A program made the position numbers and the translations under genes. Below are positions 36,032 to 45,271 of a DNA stretch of 64,000 nt, in pieces (within the stretch, counting starts at the first letter, position 1; every line of letters begins with the position of its first letter). A model generated the notes under the pieces. That model worked only from the letters and a program-made list of their open reading frames with translations. It ran no database searches and had not been told where the DNA came from. Origin of the DNA: Erythrobacter sp. (GTDB lineage Bacteria > Pseudomonadota > Alphaproteobacteria > Sphingomonadales > Sphingomonadaceae); the NCBI RefSeq assembly GCF_011765465.1, contig NZ_CP050265.1, positions 1,302,001-1,366,000 of the forward strand, given 5' to 3'.

Positions 36032-37083
36032 GCCGATCTCGGCGCGGGCCCGGTCGAAGCGCGCTCGACGATCTGGGCGGGGATGTCGATCACCTCGTCC
36101 GGCTGTGTTGAAGCACCTTCGCCGATCAGGTGCTCGACCGCGACCGAGACGGTCTGCGCGATCGGCTGGTCGACCGCCGACAGCGGCGGCTGCGAGAAAC
36201 GCACGATCGGCGTGTTGTCGAAGGAGATGATCGAGAGGTCGCGCGGGACGTGCAGCTTGCGGTCGCGCGCGACTTCGAGCGCGGCCAGGGTCATCTGGTC
36301 GTTGCTGCCGATGATCGCGGTGAGATCGGGATTGCGGTCGAGCAGGGCGCGCGCCGCCTTGGTGCCCGAATCGTAACTGAAATCGCCGCGCTCGCACAGG
36401 CCCTCGGCGCTCAGTCCGGCCTCCTCCATCGCCTCGCGCCAGCCGTCGAGGCGCCAAGCGGAAAGCGAATATTCGCGCGGGCCCGAAATCATCCCGATCC
36501 GCCGGTGGCCGAGTTCGAGCATCCGCCGCGTCGCATCGCGCGCGGCCTGGCGGTCGCCCATGGTGAGGCGGATGCCCGCGCCTTCTTCGGTCGATCCGAT
36601 CCGTGCAAACGGGATACCCCGCCGCGCGAGCAGCTGGGTGATCTGGGGGTTCTCCGAATGCGGCGGGGTCAGGATCACCCCGTCGGGCTGGAGCGCGGAA
36701 ACGGTCGCGGCGAGCTCGCGCTCGACGTGGTCGGCATGGGTATCGACCAGCTCGACCAGCATCCTGTAGCCGTATTTGGAGCAGGTCAGTATCCCGCCCA
36801 GCAGCATCTGGTCGACCCAGTCGGTCCCCTGCCGCTCGCGCCAGTCGGCGAGCGTGCGCTCGCGGTCGTTGATCGCGAGGATGAGATAGGAACGGTTCCC
36901 GCTCATCCGCCGCGCGGCGAGCGACGGGACGTAGCCGAGGTGCTCGATCGCAGCGCGCACCTTGTCGCGCATATTGGGGCGCACATTCGGCCCGTTGTTG
37001 ATCACCCGGCTGACCGTGGGGACCGAAACGCCGGCATATTCGGCGACGTCGCGGATGGTCACGGTCTTGCGTCTGTCAGACAT
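36028..37083 (-). CDS. LacI-family transcriptional regulator
   Basis: A 351-residue repressor. The N-terminal HTH and hinge read VTIRDVAEYAGVSVPTVSRV and INNGPNVRPNMRDKVRAAIE, then LGYVPSLAARRMSGNRSYLI. The periplasmic-binding-like sugar domain follows (QMLLGGILTCSKYGYRML, GMISGPREYSLSAWRLDGWR, AIIGSNDQMTLAALEVARDR). ATG 37083 has GGAGGGGAA upstream. It sits between GH16 and the MFS gene with gaps of 22 and minus 4 bases. It probably controls the glucan genes by binding the two 16-bp sites at 34779 and 41608, with release by a glucoside. The inducer is unknown. Confidence 0.93.
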   Translation of the reverse strand: MSDRRKTVTIRDVAEYAGVSVPTVSRVINNGPNVRPNMRDKVRAAIEHLGYVPSLAARRMSGNRSYLILAINDRERTLADWRERQGTDWVDQMLLGGILTCSKYGYRMLVELVDTHADHVERELAATVSALQPDGVILTPPHSENPQITQLLARRGIPFARIGSTEEGAGIRLTMGDRQAARDATRRMLELGHRRIGMISGPREYSLSAWRLDGWREAMEEAGLSAEGLCERGDFSYDSGTKAARALLDRNPDLTAIIGSNDQMTLAALEVARDRKLHVPRDLSIISFDNTPIVRFSQPPLSAVDQPIAQTVSVAVEHLIGEGASTQPDEVIDIPAQIVERASTGPAPRSA

Positions 37084-37105
37084 TTCCCCTCCGTCCGCTG
37101 GCGTC

Positions 37106-38083
37106 CTATCGCATACAGGCAAGGCCCTTATCGGGATCCTCGGCGCAGCGATAGACCCGTACCCAGTCGATCGCCAACTGGGCCGGAAAGCTCGCTTCGA
37201 CAAACCCCTTGTCATTGTTTCTTTCGGACAATCCGCCGCCGACCGCAAGATTGGCCATGAGGTAGAAGGGCCGATCGAAGGGCGCATTCGGATTGCCGTC
37301 GGCGAGCGGCGAGGCGGTGTGCCAGTCTTCCGGCGTGGCGGTGAAATGGACACGCCCGTCGACGAGGAAGCGGATCAGACCCTCGCCCCATTCGACAGCG
37401 TAGACGTGGAAATCTTCCGAAGGCCGGGCGAGGCCGGGCAGCGCGGTGCGGTGATCGACATGGGCATTTTCGGGCGGACGATCGCCGAAATGGAGCGCGC
37501 TCAATGTGCGGTTCTCGCCCACGCCTCCCTCGCATTCCTCGCAGGACGCGCCGATATTGACCGCTTCGAGGATGTCGATCTCGCCCGACAGCGGCCAGGG
37601 GCCATAGTGGTCTTCTGCAGGCATCATCCAAATTGCGGACCAAGTGCCCTGCCCCTCCGGCACCCTGGCGCGGACCTCGATCCGGCCATAGCGCCAGGCG
37701 TGGAGCCCGCGGGTGCGGACCTTGCCGGAGGTATATTCCTGCGTGGTTTGCGGGTTGGGTTCGGCCGCGATCTCGGGCGGGCGGTCGGGCCCGGTGAAGG
37801 TCTCGCGCCGTGCCTTCAGGAGCAGCAGCCCGTCCTCGACCGAGACGTTTTCCGGGCGGCCGGTGTAGCATTGCCGCTCGTCATTGCCGCCGCCCCAGCA
37901 CGAGACTTCGGGCCGCCATTTGGCGGGATCGAGCGTGTCGCCCTCGAAGTCGTCGGACCAGACCAGTTCCCAGCCCTCGCCGGGTGCATCGGCGGCGGAA
38001 GCCTGCGCTGCTTCCGGCTCGGCGGCGGTGCACGCGGCCAGCAGTATCGCTGCCAGCGCGGCGGTAGTCGCCTCGCGTATCAT
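37106..38083 (-). CDS. GH16 endo-beta-glucanase (laminarinase-type) lipoprotein
   Basis: A 325-residue enzyme with lipoprotein signal (AILLAAC, Cys18), so membrane-tethered. The jelly-roll catalytic domain starts near ELVWSDDFEGDTLDPAKW. The GH16 catalytic motif is GEIDILE (nucleophile Glu168, acid/base Glu173), preceded by TWSAIWMMPAEDHYGPWPLS. The spacing and the form E-x-D-x-x-E with a bulge are those of laminarinases (endo-1,3-beta-glucanases). The end FPAQLAIDWVRVYR is typical. It lies between the TonB receptor and the regulator, with AGGAGG before the ATG. It should cut glucan outside or in the periplasm, giving oligomers for the GH3 enzyme. Confidence 0.93.
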   Translation of the reverse strand: MIREATTAALAAILLAACTAAEPEAAQASAADAPGEGWELVWSDDFEGDTLDPAKWRPEVSCWGGGNDERQCYTGRPENVSVEDGLLLLKARRETFTGPDRPPEIAAEPNPQTTQEYTSGKVRTRGLHAWRYGRIEVRARVPEGQGTWSAIWMMPAEDHYGPWPLSGEIDILEAVNIGASCEECEGGVGENRTLSALHFGDRPPENAHVDHRTALPGLARPSEDFHVYAVEWGEGLIRFLVDGRVHFTATPEDWHTASPLADGNPNAPFDRPFYLMANLAVGGGLSERNNDKGFVEASFPAQLAIDWVRVYRCAEDPDKGLACMR

Positions 38084-38105
38084 TTCGCGGTCCTCCTCGG
38101 CTCGC

Positions 38106-38123
38106 GCGGGGCAGCGCCCCCGC
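38106..38123 (-). other. Intercistronic hairpin between TonB receptor and GH16 gene
   Basis: GCGGGG and CCCCGC, separated by six bases, form a stem-loop seven bases after the receptor stop. No T-run follows. It probably protects receptor mRNA or reduces read-through, allowing more receptor than enzyme. It resembles the palindrome at 25061-25077. Confidence 0.4.
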
Positions 38124-38130
38124 CCGGCTG

Positions 38131-41100
38131 CTAGAAATCGAACCGGGCGAGGAAAGTGAAGCGCCGGTCGTTCCTGAACGCCGAGCGCGTCACCCGCGTC
38201 CCGTCGAAATCGACCACCTGGCTCGTCTCGGTCACTTCGTCGAGCAGGTTCACGCCCTGGATACCCAGCTTGAGGTAATCGGTAACCGAATAGAAGATCG
38301 ACGCGTCGAGTTGTCCGGTCGCTTCCTGCCAGATCGGCGAGAAGGGGAAGATGTCGTCGCGCGGCGTGATGAGGAATTCCGACCGCCAGTTATAGGCCGC
38401 GCGGGTCGATAGCCTGCCCTTCTCGTAGAAGATCGTGGCATTGAGCGTGTGCTCGGAAATCCCCGCTAGCGGCTGCTGCCCGACGAAGGCCCCACCGCCC
38501 AGCTGGTTCGATGCGCTGGTGATCGAGGACTGGCCGAAATCCGACAGGTTCGGGTTCGAGAAGTCGCCGCCGTCGATATAGGTGTAGGTGAACTGCGTGC
38601 CGAGCCCGCTGAGGAAACCCGGCAGGAAGTCGTAGACCTGCTGGTGGGTGAACTCGAAGCCCTTGAGCCAGCCGTCCTGGAAGTTCGCCGGCCCCTGCAC
38701 ATTGACATCGACGGGACCGTTCGATCCCTCGTAGGCCACGCGCGAGAAGCCCTGGTCGATGAATCCGTCCACGTCCTTGGCGAACAGCGAGAAGGTGACC
38801 GACCCGACCTCGGCGAAATACCATTCGACCGAGACATCGTAGTTCCACACCTCGACCGGCAACAGGTTGCGATTGCCCGTCTGGAGCGCGAAGAGCGGCC
38901 CGTTGGCGAGCGCATCGGGCCCCGCATTGGCGAGTGCTACCGTGTTGTCACCGATCCCGCCGCCCGCGCGGAACAGCTGCAGGTCGGGGCGCGAGATGTT
39001 CTTCGATGCCGCAAAGCGGAACAACAGGCCGTCGCCGACATCGAGCTTGGCGTTGAAGCTCGGCAGCCAGTGCTCGAAGGTGATGTCACGGTCGTCGATC
39101 AGCACTTCGCCGGTGAAGGCCGCGGCGAATTCCTCGAGCCGTTCGGGCGAAAGCTGACAGATCCCGGCAAGGCTGATCGGAGGCGTGCCCCCGCCGATGC
39201 TGCACCCGGCGGTGATCTCGTCGACCTGGACGATGCCGTCGCCATTGCCCCCGCCGACCTGCACACCGTTCTCGATCACCGGCGTGTCGAAACGCGCCGG
39301 GTCGGGAAAGCCGATCCGGCCGATCGTGGAAATCTCGGTCTCGACATAACGCAGACCGATATTGCCCGACAGTTCCCAGCCATTGTCGAAGATCGTGCCG
39401 TAATCGAGGCGGCCATAGGCGGCCTTGGTGACTTCGGAGACGATCGAAACCTCGCCCGGGCAGAACACGCCCTCGATGTCGCAGGGCAGGATCTCGCCGG
39501 TTACCTCGTCGGGGCGGAAACGGTTGTTGACCCCGTAATTGAAGCGCTCGGGCGACTGGCCGAAGGTCTGGATTTCCTCGAACTGCTGGTCGGTCAGGCC
39601 CGAGAGGTATTCGCCGAGGAAATCGTCCCCGCCGAAATACCACGCCCCGCCGTTCTCGATCGGCAGCGGCGCGTTGCCGCGCTGGAACCCGTCGCCGAAG
39701 GGATCGCGGTACTGGGCGAAGGCGGGAAACTCATCGACGAAGGCGCCGCCCGCGATGGCGAATTCCTGCCCCGGAAGCCCGGTGTAATAGCGCCCCGGAA
39801 TGAAGCCGTTGCCGAACGGGCCCGGCCCGTTCGCGCCGCAGCCCGGCCCTTCACCCCACGGCGCGCACCCCGCGCGGCCCGCCCAGGGCGCGGACAGGTT
39901 GCCCCAGGTGCTGAAATTGGTGTTGCGGGTCGTCCGGTCGCGCTCCGCCCAGCGCGCACCGAAACGCGCGGCCTTGAAGAAGCCGTCCTCGCTGATGTCG
40001 TATTCGGCATCGAAGCGCAGGCTGTCGAGATCGCCCTCGTTGAGCTCGCGGCTGTCGAGGCCGAACCAGTAATAGGAATTGAGCCCCGATGTGAAATAGT
40101 CCGCCGGAGCGCCCTCGGGCGCGAGGAACTGGATCTGCGGCGTCGTGCCGGTGAGGTCGAGATCGACATTCGCCCAGGTCGACAGCGCGCCGAATACCGA
40201 GTCTCGCGAAAGGTCGGAACTGATGTGCTGGGCCTCGAAATTGACGCGGAAGCGGTCGGTGATGTTCCACTTCACGTCGAACGAGAAATCCTCGGTCGTG
40301 GTGTCGCGCGCGCGCAGGAAGCGCAGCGAATCGAGCGGCACCCCGCCGCGCCCGAACGGCGTCGCATAGGCATCGCCCTGGCGCTGGCTCAGGATGCCGC
40401 GCTGGAACACCCCGTTCGCGTCGTATTCGAAGCTGGTCCCGGCCAGCGGCTCGGGGAAGAGCGCTTCGTCGTCGACACGGCTGATGAGCGCGTATTCCTC
40501 GGTCTCGAAGGTCGCATCGGCGCGCAGCCATTCGAAGGTCGCGATGAAATTGCCCGTCGGGTCCTCGTATTGCAGGATGCCCGAGAAGGCTTCGCGCGTG
40601 CGGTCGAGATCGGTTGTGCGGATGCCCGCCCCCTTGGGCACGAGCACCGCGCCGTCGGGCGGGAAATTCGCCGCGTCGAAATTCGGATCGCCGACAAATC
40701 CGCCCGAACCCACCGTAAGCGCACGCAGGCACGGCGCATCGAGCGAAGGCGCGCGGTAGCACGGGTCGGCCACCTGCGAGGCATCGGTGCGGCTCTTCAG
40801 TTCGGAATAGGCATAGGACGCCTGGATGCCGAAAGTCCCCGCCCCGGTCTCGAAGGTGTTGGAGGCGAGCACGGAGAATTCCGGCGACCATTCCTCGCGC
40901 AGGTCGCCATAGTTCGCGCCCAGCGTCCCAGCGATCTTGAACCCGTTGGTGTCGAGCGGCTTGCGCGTGACGAGGTTGACGATCCCCGACGGGCCGCCCT
41001 CGATCATGTCGGCGGTGACGTTCTTGAACACCTCGACCCGGCCGAGCAGTTCGGGCGATACGTCGTTGAAGCTGAGCACCCGCCCGCCGGTGGCCGAGAA

Positions 41101-41532
41101 GATCGCGCGGCCGTTCAGTTCCGACCGCGCGAAAGGCAGGCCGCGGATGATGACGCCCGTGCCCTCGACCGAGAATCGGTCCGGATCGCTCGGCTTTTCG
41201 AACCGGCCGATGGTCACGCCCGGCACGCGCTGCAGCGCCTCGGCGACCGATCGGTCGGGCAGCGCGCCGATGTCCTCGGCGGTAATGGCATCGACGAAAG
41301 TGTCGGCGTCGCGCTTGATGTTCTGCGCGCTTTCAAGGGCGGCGGAAAAGCCGGTGACGATGATCTCGTCCGCGGTCGTTTCGCCGGCCACCTCTGCCTC
41401 GGCCTCGTCCTGCTCGTCCGGCTCGGCGTCCTGCGCGAAAGCCGGTCCGGCGAGCGCCATCGACATGGCAAGGCCGGAGGCCGTGCTGAGAACCCCGAGA
41501 CGGCGGGCGCGCGCAATGCGGGCATTGTTCAT
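38131..41532 (-). CDS. Large TonB-dependent receptor of glucan locus
   Basis: An 1133-residue outer-membrane receptor of the type used by sphingomonads and Caulobacter for oligosaccharides. The signal peptide ends at ALAGPAFAQ. A TonB-box-like DEIIVTGFSAAL lies near residue 57. The plug has DAITAEDIGALPDRSVAEAL and QRVPGVTIGRF, the standard start of this subfamily, and GRVEVFKNVTADMIEGGPSG. The barrel ends in DRRFTFLARFDF with terminal Phe. ATG 41532 has GAGAGG upstream. It is the first gene of the operon with GH16, LacI and the MFS transporter. The operator at 41608 lies 75 bases upstream. The likely ligand is a beta-1,3-glucan fragment (context). Confidence 0.93.
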   Translation of the reverse strand: MNNARIARARRLGVLSTASGLAMSMALAGPAFAQDAEPDEQDEAEAEVAGETTADEIIVTGFSAALESAQNIKRDADTFVDAITAEDIGALPDRSVAEALQRVPGVTIGRFEKPSDPDRFSVEGTGVIIRGLPFARSELNGRAIFSATGGRVLSFNDVSPELLGRVEVFKNVTADMIEGGPSGIVNLVTRKPLDTNGFKIAGTLGANYGDLREEWSPEFSVLASNTFETGAGTFGIQASYAYSELKSRTDASQVADPCYRAPSLDAPCLRALTVGSGGFVGDPNFDAANFPPDGAVLVPKGAGIRTTDLDRTREAFSGILQYEDPTGNFIATFEWLRADATFETEEYALISRVDDEALFPEPLAGTSFEYDANGVFQRGILSQRQGDAYATPFGRGGVPLDSLRFLRARDTTTEDFSFDVKWNITDRFRVNFEAQHISSDLSRDSVFGALSTWANVDLDLTGTTPQIQFLAPEGAPADYFTSGLNSYYWFGLDSRELNEGDLDSLRFDAEYDISEDGFFKAARFGARWAERDRTTRNTNFSTWGNLSAPWAGRAGCAPWGEGPGCGANGPGPFGNGFIPGRYYTGLPGQEFAIAGGAFVDEFPAFAQYRDPFGDGFQRGNAPLPIENGGAWYFGGDDFLGEYLSGLTDQQFEEIQTFGQSPERFNYGVNNRFRPDEVTGEILPCDIEGVFCPGEVSIVSEVTKAAYGRLDYGTIFDNGWELSGNIGLRYVETEISTIGRIGFPDPARFDTPVIENGVQVGGGNGDGIVQVDEITAGCSIGGGTPPISLAGICQLSPERLEEFAAAFTGEVLIDDRDITFEHWLPSFNAKLDVGDGLLFRFAASKNISRPDLQLFRAGGGIGDNTVALANAGPDALANGPLFALQTGNRNLLPVEVWNYDVSVEWYFAEVGSVTFSLFAKDVDGFIDQGFSRVAYEGSNGPVDVNVQGPANFQDGWLKGFEFTHQQVYDFLPGFLSGLGTQFTYTYIDGGDFSNPNLSDFGQSSITSASNQLGGGAFVGQQPLAGISEHTLNATIFYEKGRLSTRAAYNWRSEFLITPRDDIFPFSPIWQEATGQLDASIFYSVTDYLKLGIQGVNLLDEVTETSQVVDFDGTRVTRSAFRNDRRFTFLARFDF

Positions 41533-41607
41533 GTGATTTTCCTCTCCCCCGTGGCTGCGGCGGGTTGAGCTCCCGCCTGCATCACTTGGCCTAGCGTGTA
41601 GCGATCT

Positions 41608-41623
41608 TTGATAGCGTTCTCAA
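41608..41623. promoter_or_regulatory. LacI-type operator between TonB receptor and halogenase genes
   Basis: TTGATAGCGTTCTCAA is a near-palindrome (6 of 8 symmetric pairs) with central CG. It is the second copy of the motif at 34779-34794. It lies between two divergent genes and could control both. On the minus strand, TTGAGA within it followed after 17 bases by TACACG is a possible promoter for the receptor operon. Confidence 0.6.
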
Positions 41624-41728
41624 GACTTGCAATTTTTTTGTCATCAAGCACACTCGTGAACGCCGGATAGAGAGGGCTTTGCCGGGATGCGGGCGCGATG
41701 ATAACGTGCCGCAGGGGATGAGGATTTC

Positions 41729-43243
41729 ATGGGAATAGAGCATATTGTCATCGTGGGCGGCGGGACCGCCGGGTGGATGGCGGCCGCCGCGCTGTCGCGG
41801 CTGAAGGCCGGACCGCGTCCCTTGCGAATCACGCTCGTCGAATCCGAAGCGATCGGCACGGTCGGCGTGGGCGAGGCGACGATCCCGCCGATCGTCGGCT
41901 TCAACGAACTGCTCGGCATCGACGAACGCGAGCTGCTGTCCGCGGTGCAGGGCACGTTCAAGCTCGGCATCCAGTTCGAGAACTGGGGAAAACAGGGCGA
42001 CAGCTACATCCACCCCTTCGGCGCCTACGGCTATTCGATGGGCGGGATTTCCTTCCACCACGTGTGGCACCGGATGGCGGCGGGCGGGGACAATCGCCCG
42101 CTGCAGGTCTTCAACCTCGAGACGATGGCCGCGGCCTTCGGCAAGTTCGCGCGGACCGAGGACTATAAGCGCGACGACCTGCCGCCGATCAACTACGCCT
42201 ACCACATCGATGCCGGGCGCTACGCCGCCTTCCTGCGGAAATACGCCGAGGCCCGCGGGGTGGTCCGCCGCGAGGGGCGGGTGAACGACGTCGCGCTCGA
42301 TCCCGAAAACGGTTTCGTGGCCTCGATCGCGCTCGACGACGAAAGCCGCATCGAAGGCGACCTGTTCGTCGACTGCTCGGGCTTTCGCGGCCTGCTCATC
42401 GAACAGGCGCTGGGGACGGGTTACGAGGACTGGACGCACTGGCTGCCCTGCGACCGTGCGGTGGCGCTTCCCTGCCTGCGGGAGGACGGCAGCCCGCCCC
42501 CGCCCTTCACCCGCGCGACCGCCCATAGGGCGGGCTGGCAATGGCAGGTCCCGCTTCAGCACCGGAACGGCAACGGCCATGTCTATTGCAGCGCCTTCAT
42601 GGAGGATTCCGAAGCGCTCGACATCCTCACGGGCAATATCGCGGGAAAGCCGCAGGCCGATCCCAATTTCCTGCGCTTCACCACCGGCCGTCGCAAGAAG
42701 TTCTGGAACCGCAACGTCGTCGCGCTCGGCCTGTCGGCGGGCTTCATGGAGCCGCTCGAATCGACCTCGATCCACCTCATCAACACCGGCATCGACAAGC
42801 TCATCTCGCTGCTCTCGCTCGACGGGGTGACGCAGGCGCAAGAGGACACGTTCAACCGCCTGACGGGCCGCGAATACGCCCGCATCCGCGACTTTCTCAT
42901 CCTCCACTACAACGCCACCAGCCGCGACGATTCGCCGTTCTGGAACCATGTGCGCACTATGGACGTGCCGGACACGCTCACCGAGAAGGTCGAGCTGTTC
43001 AAGGCGAACGGGCAGATCTTCCGCGAGGAGGACGAGCTGTTCACCGAGACCAGCTGGGCGGCGGTGATGATGGGACAGGGCATCAGGATGCGTTCCCATA
43101 ACCCGATGGCCGACGCGCTCGATCCGGCCACGACCGCGCGCGAGGCGGACGAGATGGAACGCTCGATCCGCTTCCTCGTCCAGCATATGCCGGGCCACGG
43201 CGATTACTTGGCGCGCTACTGCCCGGCGAGGGCAGCCGCCTGA
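41729..43243 (+). CDS. Tryptophan-halogenase-family flavoprotein
   Basis: A 504-residue FAD-dependent enzyme of the PrnA family. The dinucleotide motif is IVIVGGGTAGWMAAAALSRL. VGVGEATIPPIV follows near residue 45. The lysine of the halogenase active site is present in QGTFKLGIQFENW (Lys78). The WxWxIP-type motif is GWQWQVPLQH, and the PLESTSIHLI stretch holds the conserved Glu. Sequence alone thus predicts an active halogenase. Yet members next to TonB receptors and glycan genes are very common in Caulobacter and sphingomonads, and their substrate is unknown. The enzyme needs a flavin reductase, and none is encoded nearby. ATG 41729 has GAGG upstream; the shared divergent operator suggests sugar-dependent expression. 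Confidence 0.9.
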   Translation: MGIEHIVIVGGGTAGWMAAAALSRLKAGPRPLRITLVESEAIGTVGVGEATIPPIVGFNELLGIDERELLSAVQGTFKLGIQFENWGKQGDSYIHPFGAYGYSMGGISFHHVWHRMAAGGDNRPLQVFNLETMAAAFGKFARTEDYKRDDLPPINYAYHIDAGRYAAFLRKYAEARGVVRREGRVNDVALDPENGFVASIALDDESRIEGDLFVDCSGFRGLLIEQALGTGYEDWTHWLPCDRAVALPCLREDGSPPPPFTRATAHRAGWQWQVPLQHRNGNGHVYCSAFMEDSEALDILTGNIAGKPQADPNFLRFTTGRRKKFWNRNVVALGLSAGFMEPLESTSIHLINTGIDKLISLLSLDGVTQAQEDTFNRLTGREYARIRDFLILHYNATSRDDSPFWNHVRTMDVPDTLTEKVELFKANGQIFREEDELFTETSWAAVMMGQGIRMRSHNPMADALDPATTAREADEMERSIRFLVQHMPGHGDYLARYCPARAAA

Positions 43244-43310
43244 CGCACGCCCGGCCTTTCCGCAGACCCCGTCCTTTTTCGCAAGCCAAGCGCGCGATCG
43301 TGGTCTAAGG

Positions 43311-43345
43311 GGCGCGTCAGGAGAGGCGAAGCCCTCTCCGGCGCC
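43311..43345 (+). other. Nested stem-loop upstream of DEAD-box helicase
   Basis: GGCGC...GGAGAGG-loop CGAAGC-CCTCTCC-G-GCGCC gives an inner 7-bp and outer 5-bp stem. It lies 68 bases after the halogenase stop and 68 bases before the helicase start. It could be a weak terminator or a structured 5' leader, as found on cold-induced helicase mRNAs; no T-run follows. Confidence 0.4.
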
Positions 43346-43413
43346 CCCAACTCAAGCGCTTCCCGACGCCGTTCCGAGCGAACCGGCGCCTCACCCCCTG
43401 TCAGGCCATTTCC

Positions 43414-45174
43414 ATGCAATTCCCTCTCCTTCCCGCCAGCCTCGCGGCTGCCCTTGTCGCGCGCGGATACACCTCGGCCACCCCGGTCCAGGCCGAAGTT
43501 CTCGCGCCTGCCGCTGCGGGCCGCGACCTCGTCGTCTCGGCGCAGACCGGGTCGGGCAAGACGATCGCCTTCGGCCTTGCCATCGCCGCGCAGATGCTGG
43601 GCCGGGACGATTGCCTGCCGCCGCCGTGCGCGCCGCTGGCGCTGGTGATCGCTCCGACCCGCGAACTCGCGCTGCAGGTCAGCCGCGAGCTCGGCTGGCT
43701 CTATGCCGAGGCGGGCGGGCGGATCGCGACCTGCGTGGGCGGCATGAACCCACGCGCCGAGCGCGATGCGCTGCGCGCGGGGGCCCACGTCGTCGTCGGC
43801 ACGCCGGGGCGGCTGCGCGACCATCTCGAACGCGGCGCGCTCGATCTGGCGAAGGTGCGCGCCGTGGTGCTCGACGAGGCCGACGAGATGCTCGACATGG
43901 GCTTTCGCGAGGAACTCGAGGCGATTCTCGACGCCGCGCCCGAGGAGCGGCGCACCCTATTGTTCTCAGCGACCATGCCGCGTCCGATCGAGGCGCTGGC
44001 GAAGCGCTACCAGCACGATGCGGTGCGGATCGCGACCGCAGGCGATGACCGCGGGCACGGCGACATCGCCTACGAGGCGGTCTGCGTGCCTTCGCGCGAG
44101 GTGGAGAACGCCGCGATCAACCTGCTGCGCTTTCACGAGGCCGAAACCGCGATCCTGTTCTGCGCCACGCGCGAGAAGGTCCGTCAGCTCCACGCGGCGC
44201 TGCAGGAACGCGGCTTCGCTGCCGTGGCCCTGTCAGGCGAACATTCGCAATCCGAGCGCAACCAGGCGCTCGCCGCGCTGCGCGAAGGCCGCGCGCGGGT
44301 CTGTGTCGCGACCGACGTGGCCGCGCGCGGGATCGACCTGCCGACGCTGAGTCTCGTGATCCATGCCGAGATCCCGCGCGATGCCGAGACGCTCCAGCAC
44401 CGCTCGGGCCGCACGGGCCGCGCAGGGCGCAAGGGCACTGCCGTCCTCCTTGTCCCGCCCGCGCGGCGCAAACGGGTCGAGGCGATGCTGCGTCACGCGC
44501 AGGTGGCGGCTCGCTGGAGCGCGGTGCCGGATCGGGCAGCGATCCGGGCGAAGGACCACGCGCGCCTGCTGGCGGACCTGCTCTTGCCCGTTAAGATCGA
44601 CGAGGACGACCGCGCACTGGCGGAGCGCCTGCTCGCCGAACGCAGTCCGGCCGAGATCGCCGCCCTGCTGGTGCGCACCCGCCGCGCGCGCCTGCCCGAG
44701 CCGGCCGATATCGTCGCCATGCCCTCACCATCACCGCGCGGCGAAGGCTCCCGCCCCGGCTTCGAGGATATCGTATGGTTCCGCATGGACATCGGTCGCC
44801 GCGACAATGCCGAGGCGCGCTGGATTCTCCCGCTCATCTGCCGCCGCGGGCAGGTCACCCGCAGCGAAGTCGGTGCGATCCGCATCGGTCAGGATGAAAC
44901 CTTCTTCCAGGTTCCGCGCGCGATCGCGGATGCCTTTGCGACAAGCATCGGGCGCACGGCGCGGGGCGACCGCGAGGACGAAGCCATAGCCATACGCCGC
45001 TCCGAAACCGGCCCGCCCGAGATGCCGCGCGGCCATCGTGCATCCGCCCGGAAGTTCGTGAAGCCGAAACCGGGCGGCAAGGGCCCCGCTGCGCGCAGGC
45101 CCAAGTCCGCGGCGGACACGCGCCCGAAACGCCGGGAGGCCAAGCCGCACTCGGCCCGGCGCAAGCAGCGGTAG
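43414..45174 (+). CDS. DEAD-box RNA helicase, DbpA-like
   Basis: A 586-residue ATP-dependent RNA helicase. Motif Q region FPLLPASLAAALVARGYTSA, motif I AQTGSGKT, Ia APTRELALQV, II VLDEADEMLDMGF, III LFSATMP, IV AILFCATREKV, V VATDVAARGIDLP and VI HRSGRTGRAGRKGT are all intact. Near residues 450-520 there is a DbpA-type RNA-binding domain (FRMDIGRRDNAEARWILPLI, then GQVTRSEVGAIRI), which in E. coli DbpA recognises 23S rRNA helix 92. The C-terminal tail is Lys/Arg-rich. A role in 50S ribosome assembly is likely. The tail is longer than in DbpA. It has a structured leader and a weak Shine-Dalgarno. Confidence 0.92.
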   Translation: MQFPLLPASLAAALVARGYTSATPVQAEVLAPAAAGRDLVVSAQTGSGKTIAFGLAIAAQMLGRDDCLPPPCAPLALVIAPTRELALQVSRELGWLYAEAGGRIATCVGGMNPRAERDALRAGAHVVVGTPGRLRDHLERGALDLAKVRAVVLDEADEMLDMGFREELEAILDAAPEERRTLLFSATMPRPIEALAKRYQHDAVRIATAGDDRGHGDIAYEAVCVPSREVENAAINLLRFHEAETAILFCATREKVRQLHAALQERGFAAVALSGEHSQSERNQALAALREGRARVCVATDVAARGIDLPTLSLVIHAEIPRDAETLQHRSGRTGRAGRKGTAVLLVPPARRKRVEAMLRHAQVAARWSAVPDRAAIRAKDHARLLADLLLPVKIDEDDRALAERLLAERSPAEIAALLVRTRRARLPEPADIVAMPSPSPRGEGSRPGFEDIVWFRMDIGRRDNAEARWILPLICRRGQVTRSEVGAIRIGQDETFFQVPRAIADAFATSIGRTARGDREDEAIAIRRSETGPPEMPRGHRASARKFVKPKPGGKGPAARRPKSAADTRPKRREAKPHSARRKQR

Positions 45175-45271
45175 GGCGAACCCGGCTTTCGAAACGATCG
45201 GCCTGCCCCTGCATTGCAAGAGAGTATCGCGCGCCTGCGAGCGCCCTTTCACTCGAATTGCAGGATTGCCC

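Noticed and set aside
38644..41568. 974-residue open frame on the plus strand
   Set aside because: Antisense to the TonB receptor of the glucan locus, which has complete family motifs; the mirror frame has none.
41729..43243. Natural-product (halogenated indole) gene cluster
   Set aside because: No NRPS, PKS, indole or flavin reductase genes nearby; context is carbohydrate use.
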